From positions 322,626 through 386,625 of the forward strand of contig CAKUVI010000001.1 of the NCBI GenBank assembly GCA_934699095.1: DNA of 64,000 bases, written 5' to 3'. The DNA comes from an uncultured Bacteroidales bacterium. Lineage in GTDB: Bacteria > Bacteroidota > Bacteroidia > Bacteroidales > WCHB1-69. Below the pieces are notes generated by a model, which saw only the letters and a list, made by a program, of their open reading frames with translations, was not told the DNA's origin and did no database searches. A program made the position numbers and the translations under genes. Of the stretch, positions 1 through 8,356 are shown one piece after another (the stretch's first letter is position 1; the number at the start of each line of letters is the position of its first letter).

Positions 1-187
1 CCTTTGCTCAATGAGAGACAGTCTCGTTCATCCTACAATAAATCTCCATAACCTTGATCTAAGCATACCGCAAAATTGGAACTTCGTGTCTGGTGAGGCT
101 CAGACCTGCGATGTTAACTTCGCGCTAACCAACTCCTTTGGCTTCGGAGGTCACAATGTATCACTGGTATATCAAAAGTTCAAGTAG
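1..187 (+). CDS. fabF: beta-ketoacyl-ACP synthase II, 3' end (partial)
   Basis: The frame is open from base 2 and ends at TAG 185-187, giving the last 61 residues of a protein that starts before the window. The tail carries ALTNSFGFGGHN followed by a short hydrophobic end, the C-terminal signature of KAS I/II condensing enzymes (the Asn/Phe-Gly-Phe-Gly-Gly-His-Asn strip near the active site). KAS II elongates acyl-ACP in type II fatty acid synthesis in the cytoplasm. rnc starts only 3 nt after the stop, and the order fabF-rnc is common in Bacteroidetes, so the two are probably co-transcribed. fabF rather than fabB is inferred from this neighbourhood. Confidence 0.9.
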   Translation, partial: LCSMRDSLVHPTINLHNLDLSIPQNWNFVSGEAQTCDVNFALTNSFGFGGHNVSLVYQKFK

Positions 188-190
188 AAA

Positions 191-886
191 ATGGAGTTGT
201 CAGACAAACAAATCCGTTCTTATTTCAAGAATATTTTCGGGTTTAGAGTGCGGCACGTGGATCTTTACCGCACGGCTCTTTTGCATAAATCACTTCACTC
301 GTCAACAAATATTGGGACCAAGAACAATAATGAACGTCTTGAGTTTCTGGGAGATGCAGTCTTAGGCGCTATTGTGGCGGATTTCCTCTGCCATAAGTAC
401 CCTATGGAATCCGAAGGTGTGCTTACACAGATGCGTTCCAAGATGGTCAATCGTGGACGCCTCAACGAACTTGCACGCAAACTCGGCCTCCATCAGATGA
501 TCACTGCGAACGGGATTATGCAGACCTCGAATATCAACGGAAACGCTTTTGAGGCTGTCGTTGGGGCCATGTACCGCGATTGCGGCTACAAAAAAACTGC
601 AGATATCATCATCAACAAGATTTTTACCGTCCATTACGATATTGATGAGATCTTTGAGGAAAACAAAGACTTCAAAAGCCAGTTGCTTATATGGTCACAG
701 CAAAAGAAGCACACCACTGTGTTTACCCACGAGACAGTGCCAGATGAAAAACATGAGCTCTTCAAGGCATTTGTTGAAATTGATGGCAAAACAGTGTCGG
801 AAGGTGTCAGCACTTCTGTGAAACGCGCGGAACAGCGTGCAGCCGAGATAGCAATGTCCCAGTTGGATGTTTTTGGAGGAAAATGA
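191..886 (+). CDS. rnc: ribonuclease III
   Basis: 231 aa, normal length for bacterial RNase III, the double-strand-specific endonuclease that processes rRNA precursors and other duplex RNA. The catalytic signature NNERLEFLGDAVL lies near residues 46-58, and a second acidic cluster (NAFEAVVGAMYRD) lies near 119-131. The last ~70 residues form a dsRNA-binding domain ending in RAEQRAAEIAM. An alternative upstream ATG at 138 is in another frame and belongs to a shadow. ATG 191 lies 3 nt after the fabF stop, so translation is likely coupled. Confidence 0.97.
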   Translation: MELSDKQIRSYFKNIFGFRVRHVDLYRTALLHKSLHSSTNIGTKNNNERLEFLGDAVLGAIVADFLCHKYPMESEGVLTQMRSKMVNRGRLNELARKLGLHQMITANGIMQTSNINGNAFEAVVGAMYRDCGYKKTADIIINKIFTVHYDIDEIFEENKDFKSQLLIWSQQKKHTTVFTHETVPDEKHELFKAFVEIDGKTVSEGVSTSVKRAEQRAAEIAMSQLDVFGGK

Positions 887-907
887 TTCCCCCATTCTTT
901 TTTTTTG

Positions 908-915
908 TAAATTTG
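908..915 (+). promoter_or_regulatory. -7 box TAAATTTG before the DUF4159 gene
   Basis: TAAATTTG matches the Bacteroidetes consensus TAnnTTTG and lies 23 nt before the ATG at 938, after the end of rnc. No convincing -33 TTTG is present at 19-21 nt upstream, so the call rests on the -7 box and position alone. Confidence 0.5.
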
Positions 916-937
916 CGCTCTTTTTAGAAGTTAGGAT

Positions 938-1582
938 ATGAAAAAGTATCTCGTGTGTTTTTTATTGTCAGTTGCTACTCTTTTTGTTGGAGCCCAACAA
1001 ATTGCCCTTCTGAAATACAATGGCGGCGGCGACTGGTATGCAAACCCGACATCGTTGCCGAATCTGATAAAATTCTGCAATCAGCAACTGGGGATGTCGC
1101 TCGATGCCAAACCTGCAACGGTGGAAGTTGGCAGCGCCGATATCTTCCGATATCCGTTTGTACATATGACAGGTCACGGAAATGTCAGCTTCTCTGACGC
1201 TGAGGCTGAAAATCTTCGGAACTATCTCATCGCCGGCGGCTTCCTGCATGCAGATGATAACTACGGAATGTCAACATATATCAGATCCCAGATGAAGAAA
1301 GTGTTTCCAGAACTCGAACTTGTAGAACTTCCGTTCAATCACCCGATATTCCACCAGAAGTACAATTTTCCCAACGGTCTGCCTAAAATCCATGAGCATG
1401 ACTACAAGCCACCGCAGGCATTCGCCCTATTTTGGGAAGGCAGAATGGTATTCCTTTTTACTTACGAGTGTGACCTCGGTGACGGTTGGGAAGATTACAT
1501 TGTACACAAAGATTCGGAAGCCACCCGAACCAAGGCTCTCCAGATGGGGGCTAATATCATTCAGTACGTTTTTACCAACTAA
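938..1582 (+). CDS. DUF4159 domain protein, secreted
   Basis: 214 aa. Residues 1-19 are a signal peptide (MKKYLVCFLLSVATLFVGAQ), so the protein is exported. The rest reads as a single DUF4159 domain: an opening strand plus YNGGGDWYAN, FVHMTGHG near residue 75, and GGFLHADDNYG near residue 105. The glutamine amidotransferase-like fold proposed for this family rests on general knowledge; no catalytic triad is assigned here. The gene is followed 14 nt later by the next secreted protein and probably forms a two-gene unit with it. Function is unknown. Confidence 0.8.
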   Translation: MKKYLVCFLLSVATLFVGAQQIALLKYNGGGDWYANPTSLPNLIKFCNQQLGMSLDAKPATVEVGSADIFRYPFVHMTGHGNVSFSDAEAENLRNYLIAGGFLHADDNYGMSTYIRSQMKKVFPELELVELPFNHPIFHQKYNFPNGLPKIHEHDYKPPQAFALFWEGRMVFLFTYECDLGDGWEDYIVHKDSEATRTKALQMGANIIQYVFTN

Positions 1583-1596
1583 TTGATAGATAGAAT

Positions 1597-2442
1597 ATGA
1601 AATTGATCAAATCTTTGTCTTCAGTTTTATTTTGTTGTCTCTGCTTGACATCGTTCGCACAAAAGCAGAGTGATTCAGTGTCAGTGATTTCTTTCAATAT
1701 CCGTCTGAATACTGCAGATGACGGAGTGAACATCTGGGATAACCGCAAGGCAAATGTTCTGAATATGGTGAACGTTGAAAATCCTGATTTTCTGTGCATA
1801 CAAGAGGCCTATTTTGTGCAACTTGACTATCTTGACAAAAACCTTAAGGATTTTTCATATATCGGAGTTGGCAGAGACGACGGTGAACACGGTGGTGAGC
1901 ATATGGCTATTCTGTATAATAAAAAACGTTTCAAAGTTGAAGATCATGGCGATTTTTGGCTGAGTGAAACGCCTGATGTATGCTCTCGGGGTTGGGACGC
2001 TGCCTGCCATAGGATTGTGACATGGGGCTATTTTGTTGACAATCAAACAGGCAAACATGTTTACTGCTTTAATACGCACTTAGACCATGTGGGTGAGGTT
2101 GCGCGTCGCGAATCTTTGAAACTGATATCCAAACGCATAAAAACGATTGTTAAAGATAAAAAAGCACCTGTTTTCCTCACAGGAGACTTTAATTCGGATA
2201 TCAATAATGAAATCTTCGATCCTCTGAAGAAAATTATGAAGCAGGCCCGTAAGGATGCGCCAGTTACAGACAATAAGGGAACTTTCAACGGATGGGGCTC
2301 AGCACCTAACAACATTGTTATCGACCATATTTTTTACAATAATGCCAAACCGATTTTCTTCAAGACATTGAATCAAAACATATATGGCCGTCAGCTGATC
2401 TCCGACCACTATCCAATCAAGGCTGTTTTTGTGGGAAAATAA
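1597..2442 (+). CDS. secreted endonuclease/exonuclease/phosphatase (EEP) family protein
   Basis: 281 aa with a signal peptide (residues 1-21, ending SFAQ). EEP-fold metal-dependent phosphoesterase motifs are in order: SFNIRLNTADDG (strand with Asn), CIQEAYF with the metal-binding Glu near residue 70, NTHLDHVG with the catalytic His, LTGDFNSD with Asp/Asn, and ISDHYPIKAVF with the terminal Asp-His pair. The full set indicates an active enzyme. The family includes DNases, sphingomyelinases and inositol phosphatases, and the substrate cannot be told from sequence. Export points to an extracellular or periplasmic substrate. The gene ends 3 nt from a convergent gene. Confidence 0.85.
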   Translation: MKLIKSLSSVLFCCLCLTSFAQKQSDSVSVISFNIRLNTADDGVNIWDNRKANVLNMVNVENPDFLCIQEAYFVQLDYLDKNLKDFSYIGVGRDDGEHGGEHMAILYNKKRFKVEDHGDFWLSETPDVCSRGWDAACHRIVTWGYFVDNQTGKHVYCFNTHLDHVGEVARRESLKLISKRIKTIVKDKKAPVFLTGDFNSDINNEIFDPLKKIMKQARKDAPVTDNKGTFNGWGSAPNNIVIDHIFYNNAKPIFFKTLNQNIYGRQLISDHYPIKAVFVGK

Positions 2443-2445
2443 AGT

Positions 2446-3828
2446 TTAGCGGTTGCAAAGGTAGTGGGCTGCAATCATGCTTACAACCTCCTTCTCGCGA
2501 TAATCAGATAGTTTTATGGTGTAATATCTGTCGTAGTCTTGGTGTAAAACACACAAGATCATTGATGAAATATGCATTCCGTATTCATGCTCCAAAATAT
2601 ATTTGTAAAAGCTTTGTTGCAGCTCGTAGTGATAATAGCTTGAGTTTTCCAAATGTGAAAGTATGGACAGGCCCTTCCCGAAGCCGTATTTCTTCGGATA
2701 GCCGTTTACTATAAGGTTTTTGCTGCGTTTCCAGTCAACCATTACAAAATCACCGTTAGGCTTTTGGAAGAGGGCGTCAACTGTGCCGGCTATGTTAAAT
2801 TGCGGATAGATGATCTGTTTTTCGGCATCAAAAAATTTCAGTCCACGACGCTCAATCTGTTCTTTGTAAAAATTCTTGAACAGATCAAATTCTTTGAAAT
2901 CCTCATTATGCTCTTTGCCTTTAAGGAAAAATTCAATCTGTTCGTGCATTTTTGTGCCGAGTCTGGAGGGCTCGTTTTTCTTTTCAATAACCTCTTCACG
3001 CGTTTTCCCCTGAGCTATAAACTTCTGAATATAAGCCTCTTCGTCGAAATATGGAAAAAATTTCTCAATCAAGGTTGTAACAGAGATGTAGTTGGCAGCC
3101 CCGGAGGTGTCGCGCTCATCGGTGTAAATGTGCTTTTCTTCATTGAAAATAACATTTGGTGCCTCGGTGTCGCTGTTATGCTCGGTTGAAACAACCGTAT
3201 TTTCTGCATCTTCAATGAAAAACGGCCTATTGAACCGTTGGATGTGAAGGTACGATTCGCGTCGGAATTCCTTTTCCCAAGCTATGGCTTCTGTGATGTC
3301 CCATCTGTTTTCAGGGTTAAAAATCACGGGCTCAAATTCCTTTTGAATTAGTTCGAGAACAATGTTCCGAAGCAGTTTGATGCATTCATCAGGTTTCGTG
3401 ATTATCTGTTCTTCCGAAAAATGGATTACATACCAACCATTATTCTTGAAGAAAATGTCTTTGTTTTGGTTACTGTAAGATATTTCTCCTGTTACAACAT
3501 CTTTTGTCCTGTAATTAAGCGGGAAACGATAGTATTGATGATAGGGTTCGTCTATTTCAACAGCTAAATAAAGATTCAAGTTGCTGTCATATAGTGTGAT
3601 TTCAGGTTCGTAAGGGGTTGATCTGCCAATAGTTGGAAGAGAAAAACCAATAGATGAACTGATTGGAAAGTCTGAGTCTTTCAGATGTTCAAAGAATGTC
3701 TTTGTAGAGTATGAGAATATATCTGACCGTGAATTATCTGGCAGAGAAACCTTTGAGTCGTGATCTGGAGAAACTATGTAAGGATAAATATTGCAATTGC
3801 AGTAATTTGTAATATTTGATGTTCTCAT
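2446..3828 (-). CDS. two-domain PD-(D/E)XK nuclease-like protein
   Basis: 460 aa without signal peptide or membrane segments. Residues ~74-140 look like a Vsr/DUF559-type endonuclease fold: EPEITLYD, then AVEIDEPYH, then KDIFFKNNGWYVIHFS, the last resembling the 'GWxVxxF' strand of that family. Residues ~285-370 look like a RecB/Cas4-type PD-(D/E)XK domain: RLGTKMHEQIE with His295, GTVDALF with Asp351, and VMVDWKRSK with Asp365/Lys367. Having both in one chain is unusual. The gene follows gldH by 9 nt in the same direction and may ride on that operon. The role (repair, recombination or defence) is not inferable from sequence. Confidence 0.6.
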   Translation of the reverse strand: MRTSNITNYCNCNIYPYIVSPDHDSKVSLPDNSRSDIFSYSTKTFFEHLKDSDFPISSSIGFSLPTIGRSTPYEPEITLYDSNLNLYLAVEIDEPYHQYYRFPLNYRTKDVVTGEISYSNQNKDIFFKNNGWYVIHFSEEQIITKPDECIKLLRNIVLELIQKEFEPVIFNPENRWDITEAIAWEKEFRRESYLHIQRFNRPFFIEDAENTVVSTEHNSDTEAPNVIFNEEKHIYTDERDTSGAANYISVTTLIEKFFPYFDEEAYIQKFIAQGKTREEVIEKKNEPSRLGTKMHEQIEFFLKGKEHNEDFKEFDLFKNFYKEQIERRGLKFFDAEKQIIYPQFNIAGTVDALFQKPNGDFVMVDWKRSKNLIVNGYPKKYGFGKGLSILSHLENSSYYHYELQQSFYKYILEHEYGMHISSMILCVLHQDYDRYYTIKLSDYREKEVVSMIAAHYLCNR

Positions 3829-3837
3829 GGTTTCAAA

Positions 3838-4338
3838 TTATTGGTGATTTTTAGTGTTATCTTCTACAAAATTTTCCAGAACGATGCCGAAATTGCTTAT
3901 TCCCATCAAAGTGTCGGTTCTCATGCCATGTGTTACCGTGAAGGTGTATTCACCGTTGAAGGGGAATCTGACTTTGGGTTGGAAGAGGAACTTGTTGTCT
4001 TTGAGACGTCCGTGACCTTTACCGGTCCAGTTTCCGAATTTGTCGCAAAGGATGAAACCTAAAGTGTCTTGCTCTGTGTGGCCGTCGGGGTATTGGGTCT
4101 TCATGAACACATACAGGTTTTGGGTTTCGAAATCGGTTGTATTTCTCACGAGGAAGTACATATTGAAATACTGCATCGAGTCTTCGATGTTAAGTTTGAA
4201 GGTCAGCGGGGCGTCGATGGCCCATTTCTCTTTTGGTATAGATTGCACTTCACTGTAGTAGTTTTTCTTGGTACAGGAGCAGAGTGTTGCAATCGTAAGT
4301 GATAAAATGAGTGTTTTATGTAAAATATTCATAATCAA
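3838..4338 (-). CDS. gldH: gliding motility lipoprotein GldH
   Basis: 166 aa. The N-terminus has a lipoprotein signal peptide with a lipobox ending at Cys (ATLCSC near residues 18-23). The body matches GldH: NYYSEVQSIPKEKW at the mature N-terminus, and later an FPFNGEYTFTVTHGMR segment. GldH is an outer-envelope lipoprotein needed for gliding in Flavobacterium; many non-gliding Bacteroidales keep it. The start overlaps the stop of the upstream PSP1 gene (ATGA-type overlap), which is the usual arrangement and supports co-translation. Family assignment is firm; the role in this organism is inferred. Confidence 0.85.
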   Translation of the reverse strand: MIMNILHKTLILSLTIATLCSCTKKNYYSEVQSIPKEKWAIDAPLTFKLNIEDSMQYFNMYFLVRNTTDFETQNLYVFMKTQYPDGHTEQDTLGFILCDKFGNWTGKGHGRLKDNKFLFQPKVRFPFNGEYTFTVTHGMRTDTLMGISNFGIVLENFVEDNTKNHQ

Positions 4339-5723
4339 GAATCTGCAATATGTTTAAGTTCATCAGGGGTAGCTGTGTTGCCCTCTTCCATCTTCCTTTG
4401 GTTCACGATGGCGAAGTCCTCAAGTTTTTCAGGTTGTTTTCCTTGTTCGTTGAGTTTGATTATGTGTTTGACTTTGTCGAGTGGGATGGAAAAAATGGTA
4501 GAAGGGTCGTTTTCGTAGGAGTACCATACCAATTTTTTGAAGATATCTATCTTGTTGTAGATGCCTTTTCCCTTTTGGGTTTTGAGGACAACATTAGAAG
4601 ATGGGAATTCTTGGAGTTCGCGTTGGTAGGTCTCTTGTTCAAAATTGAGGCAGCATTTGAGTTTGCCGCACATTCCGGCGAGTTTTTGAGGGTTTAGTGA
4701 GAGTTGTTGGGTGCGTGCGGTGTTAGTGGAGACGGATTGGAAGTTTGTGAGCCATTGCGAGCAGCAGAGTTCGCGGCCGCACGACCCTATGCCGCCGAGG
4801 CGGGCGGCTTCCTGGCGTACACCAATCTGTCGCATCTCTATTCGGATACGAAATTGTTCGGCCAATATCTTGATGAGCTCGCGGAAATCAACGCGCTCTT
4901 CAGCTGAATAATAGAAGATGGCTTTTGTTCCATCACCTTGATATTCAACATCATTGACCTTCATCTTGAGGTTCAAATCCCAAGCGGTATAGCGGGAGGA
5001 AAGCATCGTGGTGTACTCTTTGTCAACGGTGGCTATCCACTCTTCGATGTCTGCATAACGTGCGTGACGGTACAGCTTCTTTGTCACATTTTCGATATTG
5101 ACGTGTTTTGCCTGCATCTGGCGTTGCACCTGCATGCCCAGCATTGAGATGATGCCTATGTCATGGCCTGGATTGGCCTCAACAGCAACAATGTCACCCA
5201 CTTTGAATACAGTGTCGGGAGGGAGTAGGAAGAAGTCTTTGTGACTGTTTTTGAATCTTACTTCAGCAATGGGGAAGTCAAGATAGTCGAGACTTATGTT
5301 CATTTTCTCAATCCAGTTGTATGAAGGGAGTTTGCATGAGCTGTAGCAGTATTGTTCGCAGTGCGAGTGCTCAGGATTTGGAGTGTTGTTCAGACCGCGT
5401 GTATGGAAGATGTTGGCAGCAATGTCATTGGCTTCGTAAGAAACGCCAGTTCGGATGTCCATATCCAAATATTGTTCCCAATCTTCGCCTTGTGGAACGT
5501 TGCTTTCCAGGTCCTGACGGTCCAGCTGGTTTATTTTCCGTTTCATGGCCTTGGTCACTTCTTCAAGTTCCTCAGCCGTCATTGTATCTAAATATTCGCG
5601 TTCTTCGTCATTTTCGGATTCGTTGTGCACGAGTTCGGGATCTTTGAGCAGACGTTCACCGTTTACTTTCGGTTTCGGGCGTCTCTTATCGTTTCTTCTG
5701 TTTTTATTATTGTCGTTCTTCAT
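4335..5723 (-). CDS. PSP1 domain protein (RicT/YaaT-like)
   Basis: 462 aa from the ATG at 5723. A longer reading to 5783 would run through the promoter region and gives an implausible N-terminus. The first ~60 residues are charged and Asn/Lys/Arg-rich. The PSP1 core follows (LDFPIAEVRFKNSHKDFFL, VGDIVAVEANPG). A Cys-rich C-terminal half has IGSCGRELCCSQW and GMCGKLKCCLNFEQ, the Fe-S-ligand cysteines known from RicT/YaaT. In Bacillus the homologue acts with RicA/RicF on RNase Y maturation; the Bacteroidetes role is unknown. It overlaps gldH downstream. Confidence 0.88.
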   Translation of the reverse strand: MKNDNNKNRRNDKRRPKPKVNGERLLKDPELVHNESENDEEREYLDTMTAEELEEVTKAMKRKINQLDRQDLESNVPQGEDWEQYLDMDIRTGVSYEANDIAANIFHTRGLNNTPNPEHSHCEQYCYSSCKLPSYNWIEKMNISLDYLDFPIAEVRFKNSHKDFFLLPPDTVFKVGDIVAVEANPGHDIGIISMLGMQVQRQMQAKHVNIENVTKKLYRHARYADIEEWIATVDKEYTTMLSSRYTAWDLNLKMKVNDVEYQGDGTKAIFYYSAEERVDFRELIKILAEQFRIRIEMRQIGVRQEAARLGGIGSCGRELCCSQWLTNFQSVSTNTARTQQLSLNPQKLAGMCGKLKCCLNFEQETYQRELQEFPSSNVVLKTQKGKGIYNKIDIFKKLVWYSYENDPSTIFSIPLDKVKHIIKLNEQGKQPEKLEDFAIVNQRKMEEGNTATPDELKHIADS

Positions 5724-5739
5724 TTTCAAAAAAATTGTG

Positions 5740-5747
5740 CAAAGATA
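5740..5747 (-). promoter_or_regulatory. -7 box for the PSP1-gldH unit
   Basis: CAAAGATA on the plus strand reads TATCTTTG on the minus strand, a perfect TAnnTTTG, 17 nt before the chosen ATG of the PSP1 gene. It lies between this gene and the DUF4296 gene, which supports the start at 5723. Confidence 0.55.
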
Positions 5748-5779
5748 CAAAAAAAGAGTTTGATGAGATACAACGAGTT

Positions 5780-6175
5780 TCACTCGGTTGTAGTTTCAGT
5801 TTCTGACAGTGCTTGTTCGTTGCGTTTGTTGATGATGATTGCAGATGCGTCGTTCAGCAGTTTTTCGGCCGATTTCTCTTCACTCACGTAGTATGCGATA
5901 GATGATTCGAACTGTTCGTTGGTTATTTTGTATCTGTCGAACAGGTCTTTATAGTAGCGTCGTGCAAGTTCGTCCTTGGGAATTGTGTCGTCGGGTGTCA
6001 TCTGCAGTGTGCTTTCGATGAGGTAGCTTTCGGCAAGTATGTTGACGAGGGTGATTCTGTTGATTAGGTGTTCAGGCCGTTCCATGACCTGCTTTTTGCT
6101 TTTGCAGCCGGCAAAAAACGTCAATAGCGCAACGAGTATGAGTGTTATAGGTCTTAATTTTTTCATTTTTGGCAT
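5780..6175 (-). CDS. DUF4296 lipoprotein
   Basis: 131 aa, or 128 aa if translation begins at the inner ATG (6166). A lipoprotein signal peptide ends at LLTFFAGC. The mature part has the DUF4296 features: an N-terminal helix (LINRITLVNILAESYLIES), YYKDLFDRYKITNEQFESSIAYY, and a charged C-terminal tail. Function is unknown. The start lies 1 nt after the cca stop, so it is probably the second gene of a cca operon; the promoter at 5740-5747 then restarts transcription for PSP1. Confidence 0.78.
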   Translation of the reverse strand: MPKMKKLRPITLILVALLTFFAGCKSKKQVMERPEHLINRITLVNILAESYLIESTLQMTPDDTIPKDELARRYYKDLFDRYKITNEQFESSIAYYVSEEKSAEKLLNDASAIIINKRNEQALSETETTTE

Positions 6176-6176
6176 G

Positions 6177-7601
6177 TTAGGTTAAAGGTTCCAGACCGAG
6201 TTCGCGACCTGTTTCAATCATTTTGTTGAGTGCGGCTTCGCGGGTGTTCTCAATGCAGCCGTCTAATATGGCGTTGCACACTGCGTCTTTGATTTCACCC
6301 ACCAATTTGCAGGGCTCAAGGTTGAAAGTGCTCATGATATCTTGTCCGTCGATTGGCGGTTTCCAGTTGCGAAGACGGTCTTTTTCTTCTATTTCGATGA
6401 GTTTTTGTTGTACTATCTCAAAGTTTTGGTGGTAGCGTTTGATTTTTTCGGAGTTTTTTGAGGTTATGTCGGCCTGGCACAGTAGCATAAGGTCATCTAT
6501 GTCGTCGCCTGCTTCGAAAAGCAGTCGCCGAACAGCGGAATCCGTTATGTTGTCTTCAACTAAAGCGATTGGGCGCAGGTGCAGGTTGATGAGTTTTTGT
6601 ACGTATTTCAGTTTTTCGTTATTTGGAAGATGCAGTCTTTTGAATATCGAGTAGGCCATTTTGGCACCGAGCACTTCGTGGCCGTGGAAAGACCATCCGT
6701 GTATGGGGTCGAAGCGTTTTGTCGCGGGCTTGGCGATGTCGTGTAGTAGTGCGGCCCAGACGAGCCAAAGGTTAGTGGTTGTCATAGCCACGTTGTCAAC
6801 CACTTCCAAAGTGTGCAGGTAGTTGTCTTTATGGCCTTTGCCGTTGATTGTCTGGGTGCCTTTCAGAGCGATCAGTTCAGGGAAGAAGAGTTCCAGCAAC
6901 CCGCAGTTGTCGAGCATTTTGATGCCTCGTGACGGCCTAATGCAGAGGAGTATCTTGTTGAATTCCTCCATGATGCGTTCATTGGAAATTATGTTGAGGC
7001 GATGAGCGTTGCGTTTGATGGCCTCAAAGGTGTCGGGGTGGATGTTGAAGTTGAGTTGGGTCGCGAATCTCACGGCGCGCATCATCCTGAGAGGGTCGTC
7101 GGAGAAGGTCTTGTCGGGGTCGCAGGGGGTGCGTATAATCTTGTCGGCGATGTCCTGTATGCCGTTGAACGGGTCGATGAGGTGGTGAATGTTGTCGCCG
7201 TTCAGTGCGATGGCCATGGCATTGATAGTGAAGTCGCGGCGCAGCTGGTCGTCCTCAAGGGTGCCGTCTTCAACAAACGGTTTCCGTGAATCGGAGCTGT
7301 ATGATTCGCGGCGCGCCCCCACAAATTCGATGATAGAGCCTTCGAAGTTGAACTGTGCTGTGCCAAAGCTGCGGTAAACATTGACGTTGATGTTTGGGGA
7401 TATCAGTTCGGCTGTGCGGCGCGCCAACTCTATGCCGCTGCCCACAGTCACTATGTCGATGTCGGTGTTATGGCGCCGCATTATTATGTCTCTTACAACC
7501 CCTCCAACCACGTATGCGTCAACACCAAGCCCATCTGCAGCTCTCCTGACATATTCATACACTGGGTGCGTTAGATGTTTTTCGTATGTTAAGTCGTTCA
7601 C
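6177..7601 (-). CDS. cca: CCA tRNA nucleotidyltransferase with HD domain
   Basis: 474 aa. The N-terminal nucleotidyltransferase domain has YVVGGVVRDIIM and the catalytic NTDIDIVTVG (Asp-x-Asp), then RRDFTINAMAIAL and DDPLRMMRAVRFATQ of the tRNA-binding/polymerase neck. A C-terminal HD domain carries LVWAALLHDIAKPAT. The enzyme adds or repairs the 3' CCA of tRNAs without a template; HD-bearing bacterial versions can also have phosphohydrolase activity. A -7 box at 7672-7679 precedes it. Both halves are intact. Confidence 0.95.
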   Translation of the reverse strand: MNDLTYEKHLTHPVYEYVRRAADGLGVDAYVVGGVVRDIIMRRHNTDIDIVTVGSGIELARRTAELISPNINVNVYRSFGTAQFNFEGSIIEFVGARRESYSSDSRKPFVEDGTLEDDQLRRDFTINAMAIALNGDNIHHLIDPFNGIQDIADKIIRTPCDPDKTFSDDPLRMMRAVRFATQLNFNIHPDTFEAIKRNAHRLNIISNERIMEEFNKILLCIRPSRGIKMLDNCGLLELFFPELIALKGTQTINGKGHKDNYLHTLEVVDNVAMTTTNLWLVWAALLHDIAKPATKRFDPIHGWSFHGHEVLGAKMAYSIFKRLHLPNNEKLKYVQKLINLHLRPIALVEDNITDSAVRRLLFEAGDDIDDLMLLCQADITSKNSEKIKRYHQNFEIVQQKLIEIEEKDRLRNWKPPIDGQDIMSTFNLEPCKLVGEIKDAVCNAILDGCIENTREAALNKMIETGRELGLEPLT

Positions 7602-7671
7602 AGCCCGTAATTTACTATTTTCTTTCTCTATATATTCACTCCACAGTCTGTAACAAGCAGACTGCGAACCG

Positions 7672-7679
7672 CAAAGATA
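7672..7679 (-). promoter_or_regulatory. -7 box for cca
   Basis: CAAAGATA (minus TATCTTTG) lies 70 nt upstream of the cca ATG in the intergenic gap. It leaves a moderately long leader of about 60 nt. Confidence 0.5.
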
Positions 7680-7736
7680 CTATTTTAATTCAAAGTATCC
7701 GTGAAAAAATAGGAGGAAGAGGGAAAAAAGTGCGAA

Positions 7737-8315
7737 TTATTTGAATTTCAGGTTTATGCCGACGCCCCATGCAGGTTGCCGCGAAGCCAATGTCGGTACC
7801 ATCGAGGGACTCCATTGCAATGACAAATCATCTGATACATCGAAATAGAAAAGGTGTGCATCCACCATGGCATCGATGATATTCAGTGCATAAATCACAG
7901 CAGAAGCAGCAATGAAAATCTCCATGTTCCTTTGTGCTGTCTGTTTTGAGGCAAGTATGTTGGCATCGGTTTGGTTTGCAAACTGTGGGTTCAGCAGTTC
8001 GGTATGACCGTCCCTGCGGTTTATGAATTCCGTTTTCAAGGTTTTCATCTGAGATGCATAGTGGTATGTGAAGTATCCGGTTGTACCTAATGCGGCATAG
8101 ATGATTGGTATTTTCCAGTATTTCCTGTTGTAAATCTGACCGCCGCCGGGGATGATGGAGTATAGCATGGCGGTTGTAGGGTTGTGTTTTGATACCTTCA
8201 CAGAGTCTGTTTTCTTCACTTTGGATGTGTTGTCGGCGGTTATTTCCTGTGCGCAGACAAACAGACCCATTGAGAGCAGCAAAATAGTGCACAAGATCTG
8301 TTTGGTATGTCTCAT
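7737..8315 (-). CDS. DUF5683 membrane protein
   Basis: 192 aa from the ATG at 8315; the extra 10 codons upstream lack signal-peptide character. Residues 1-22 form a signal peptide ending CAQ. A following segment PTTAMLYSIIPGGGQIYNRKYW is the hallmark of DUF5683, with a pair of hydrophobic helices (KIPIIYAALGTTGYFTYHY and FIAASAVIYALNIIDAMVD). It closes in a beta-rich end. Function is unknown. It lies directly after parB, a placement common in Bacteroidetes, and is probably co-transcribed with parA-parB. Confidence 0.8.
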   Translation of the reverse strand: MRHTKQILCTILLLSMGLFVCAQEITADNTSKVKKTDSVKVSKHNPTTAMLYSIIPGGGQIYNRKYWKIPIIYAALGTTGYFTYHYASQMKTLKTEFINRRDGHTELLNPQFANQTDANILASKQTAQRNMEIFIAASAVIYALNIIDAMVDAHLFYFDVSDDLSLQWSPSMVPTLASRQPAWGVGINLKFK

Positions 8316-8356
8316 TTTTCTGATTTGAACGGAAATAGAACGCAAGAATCGTCTGT

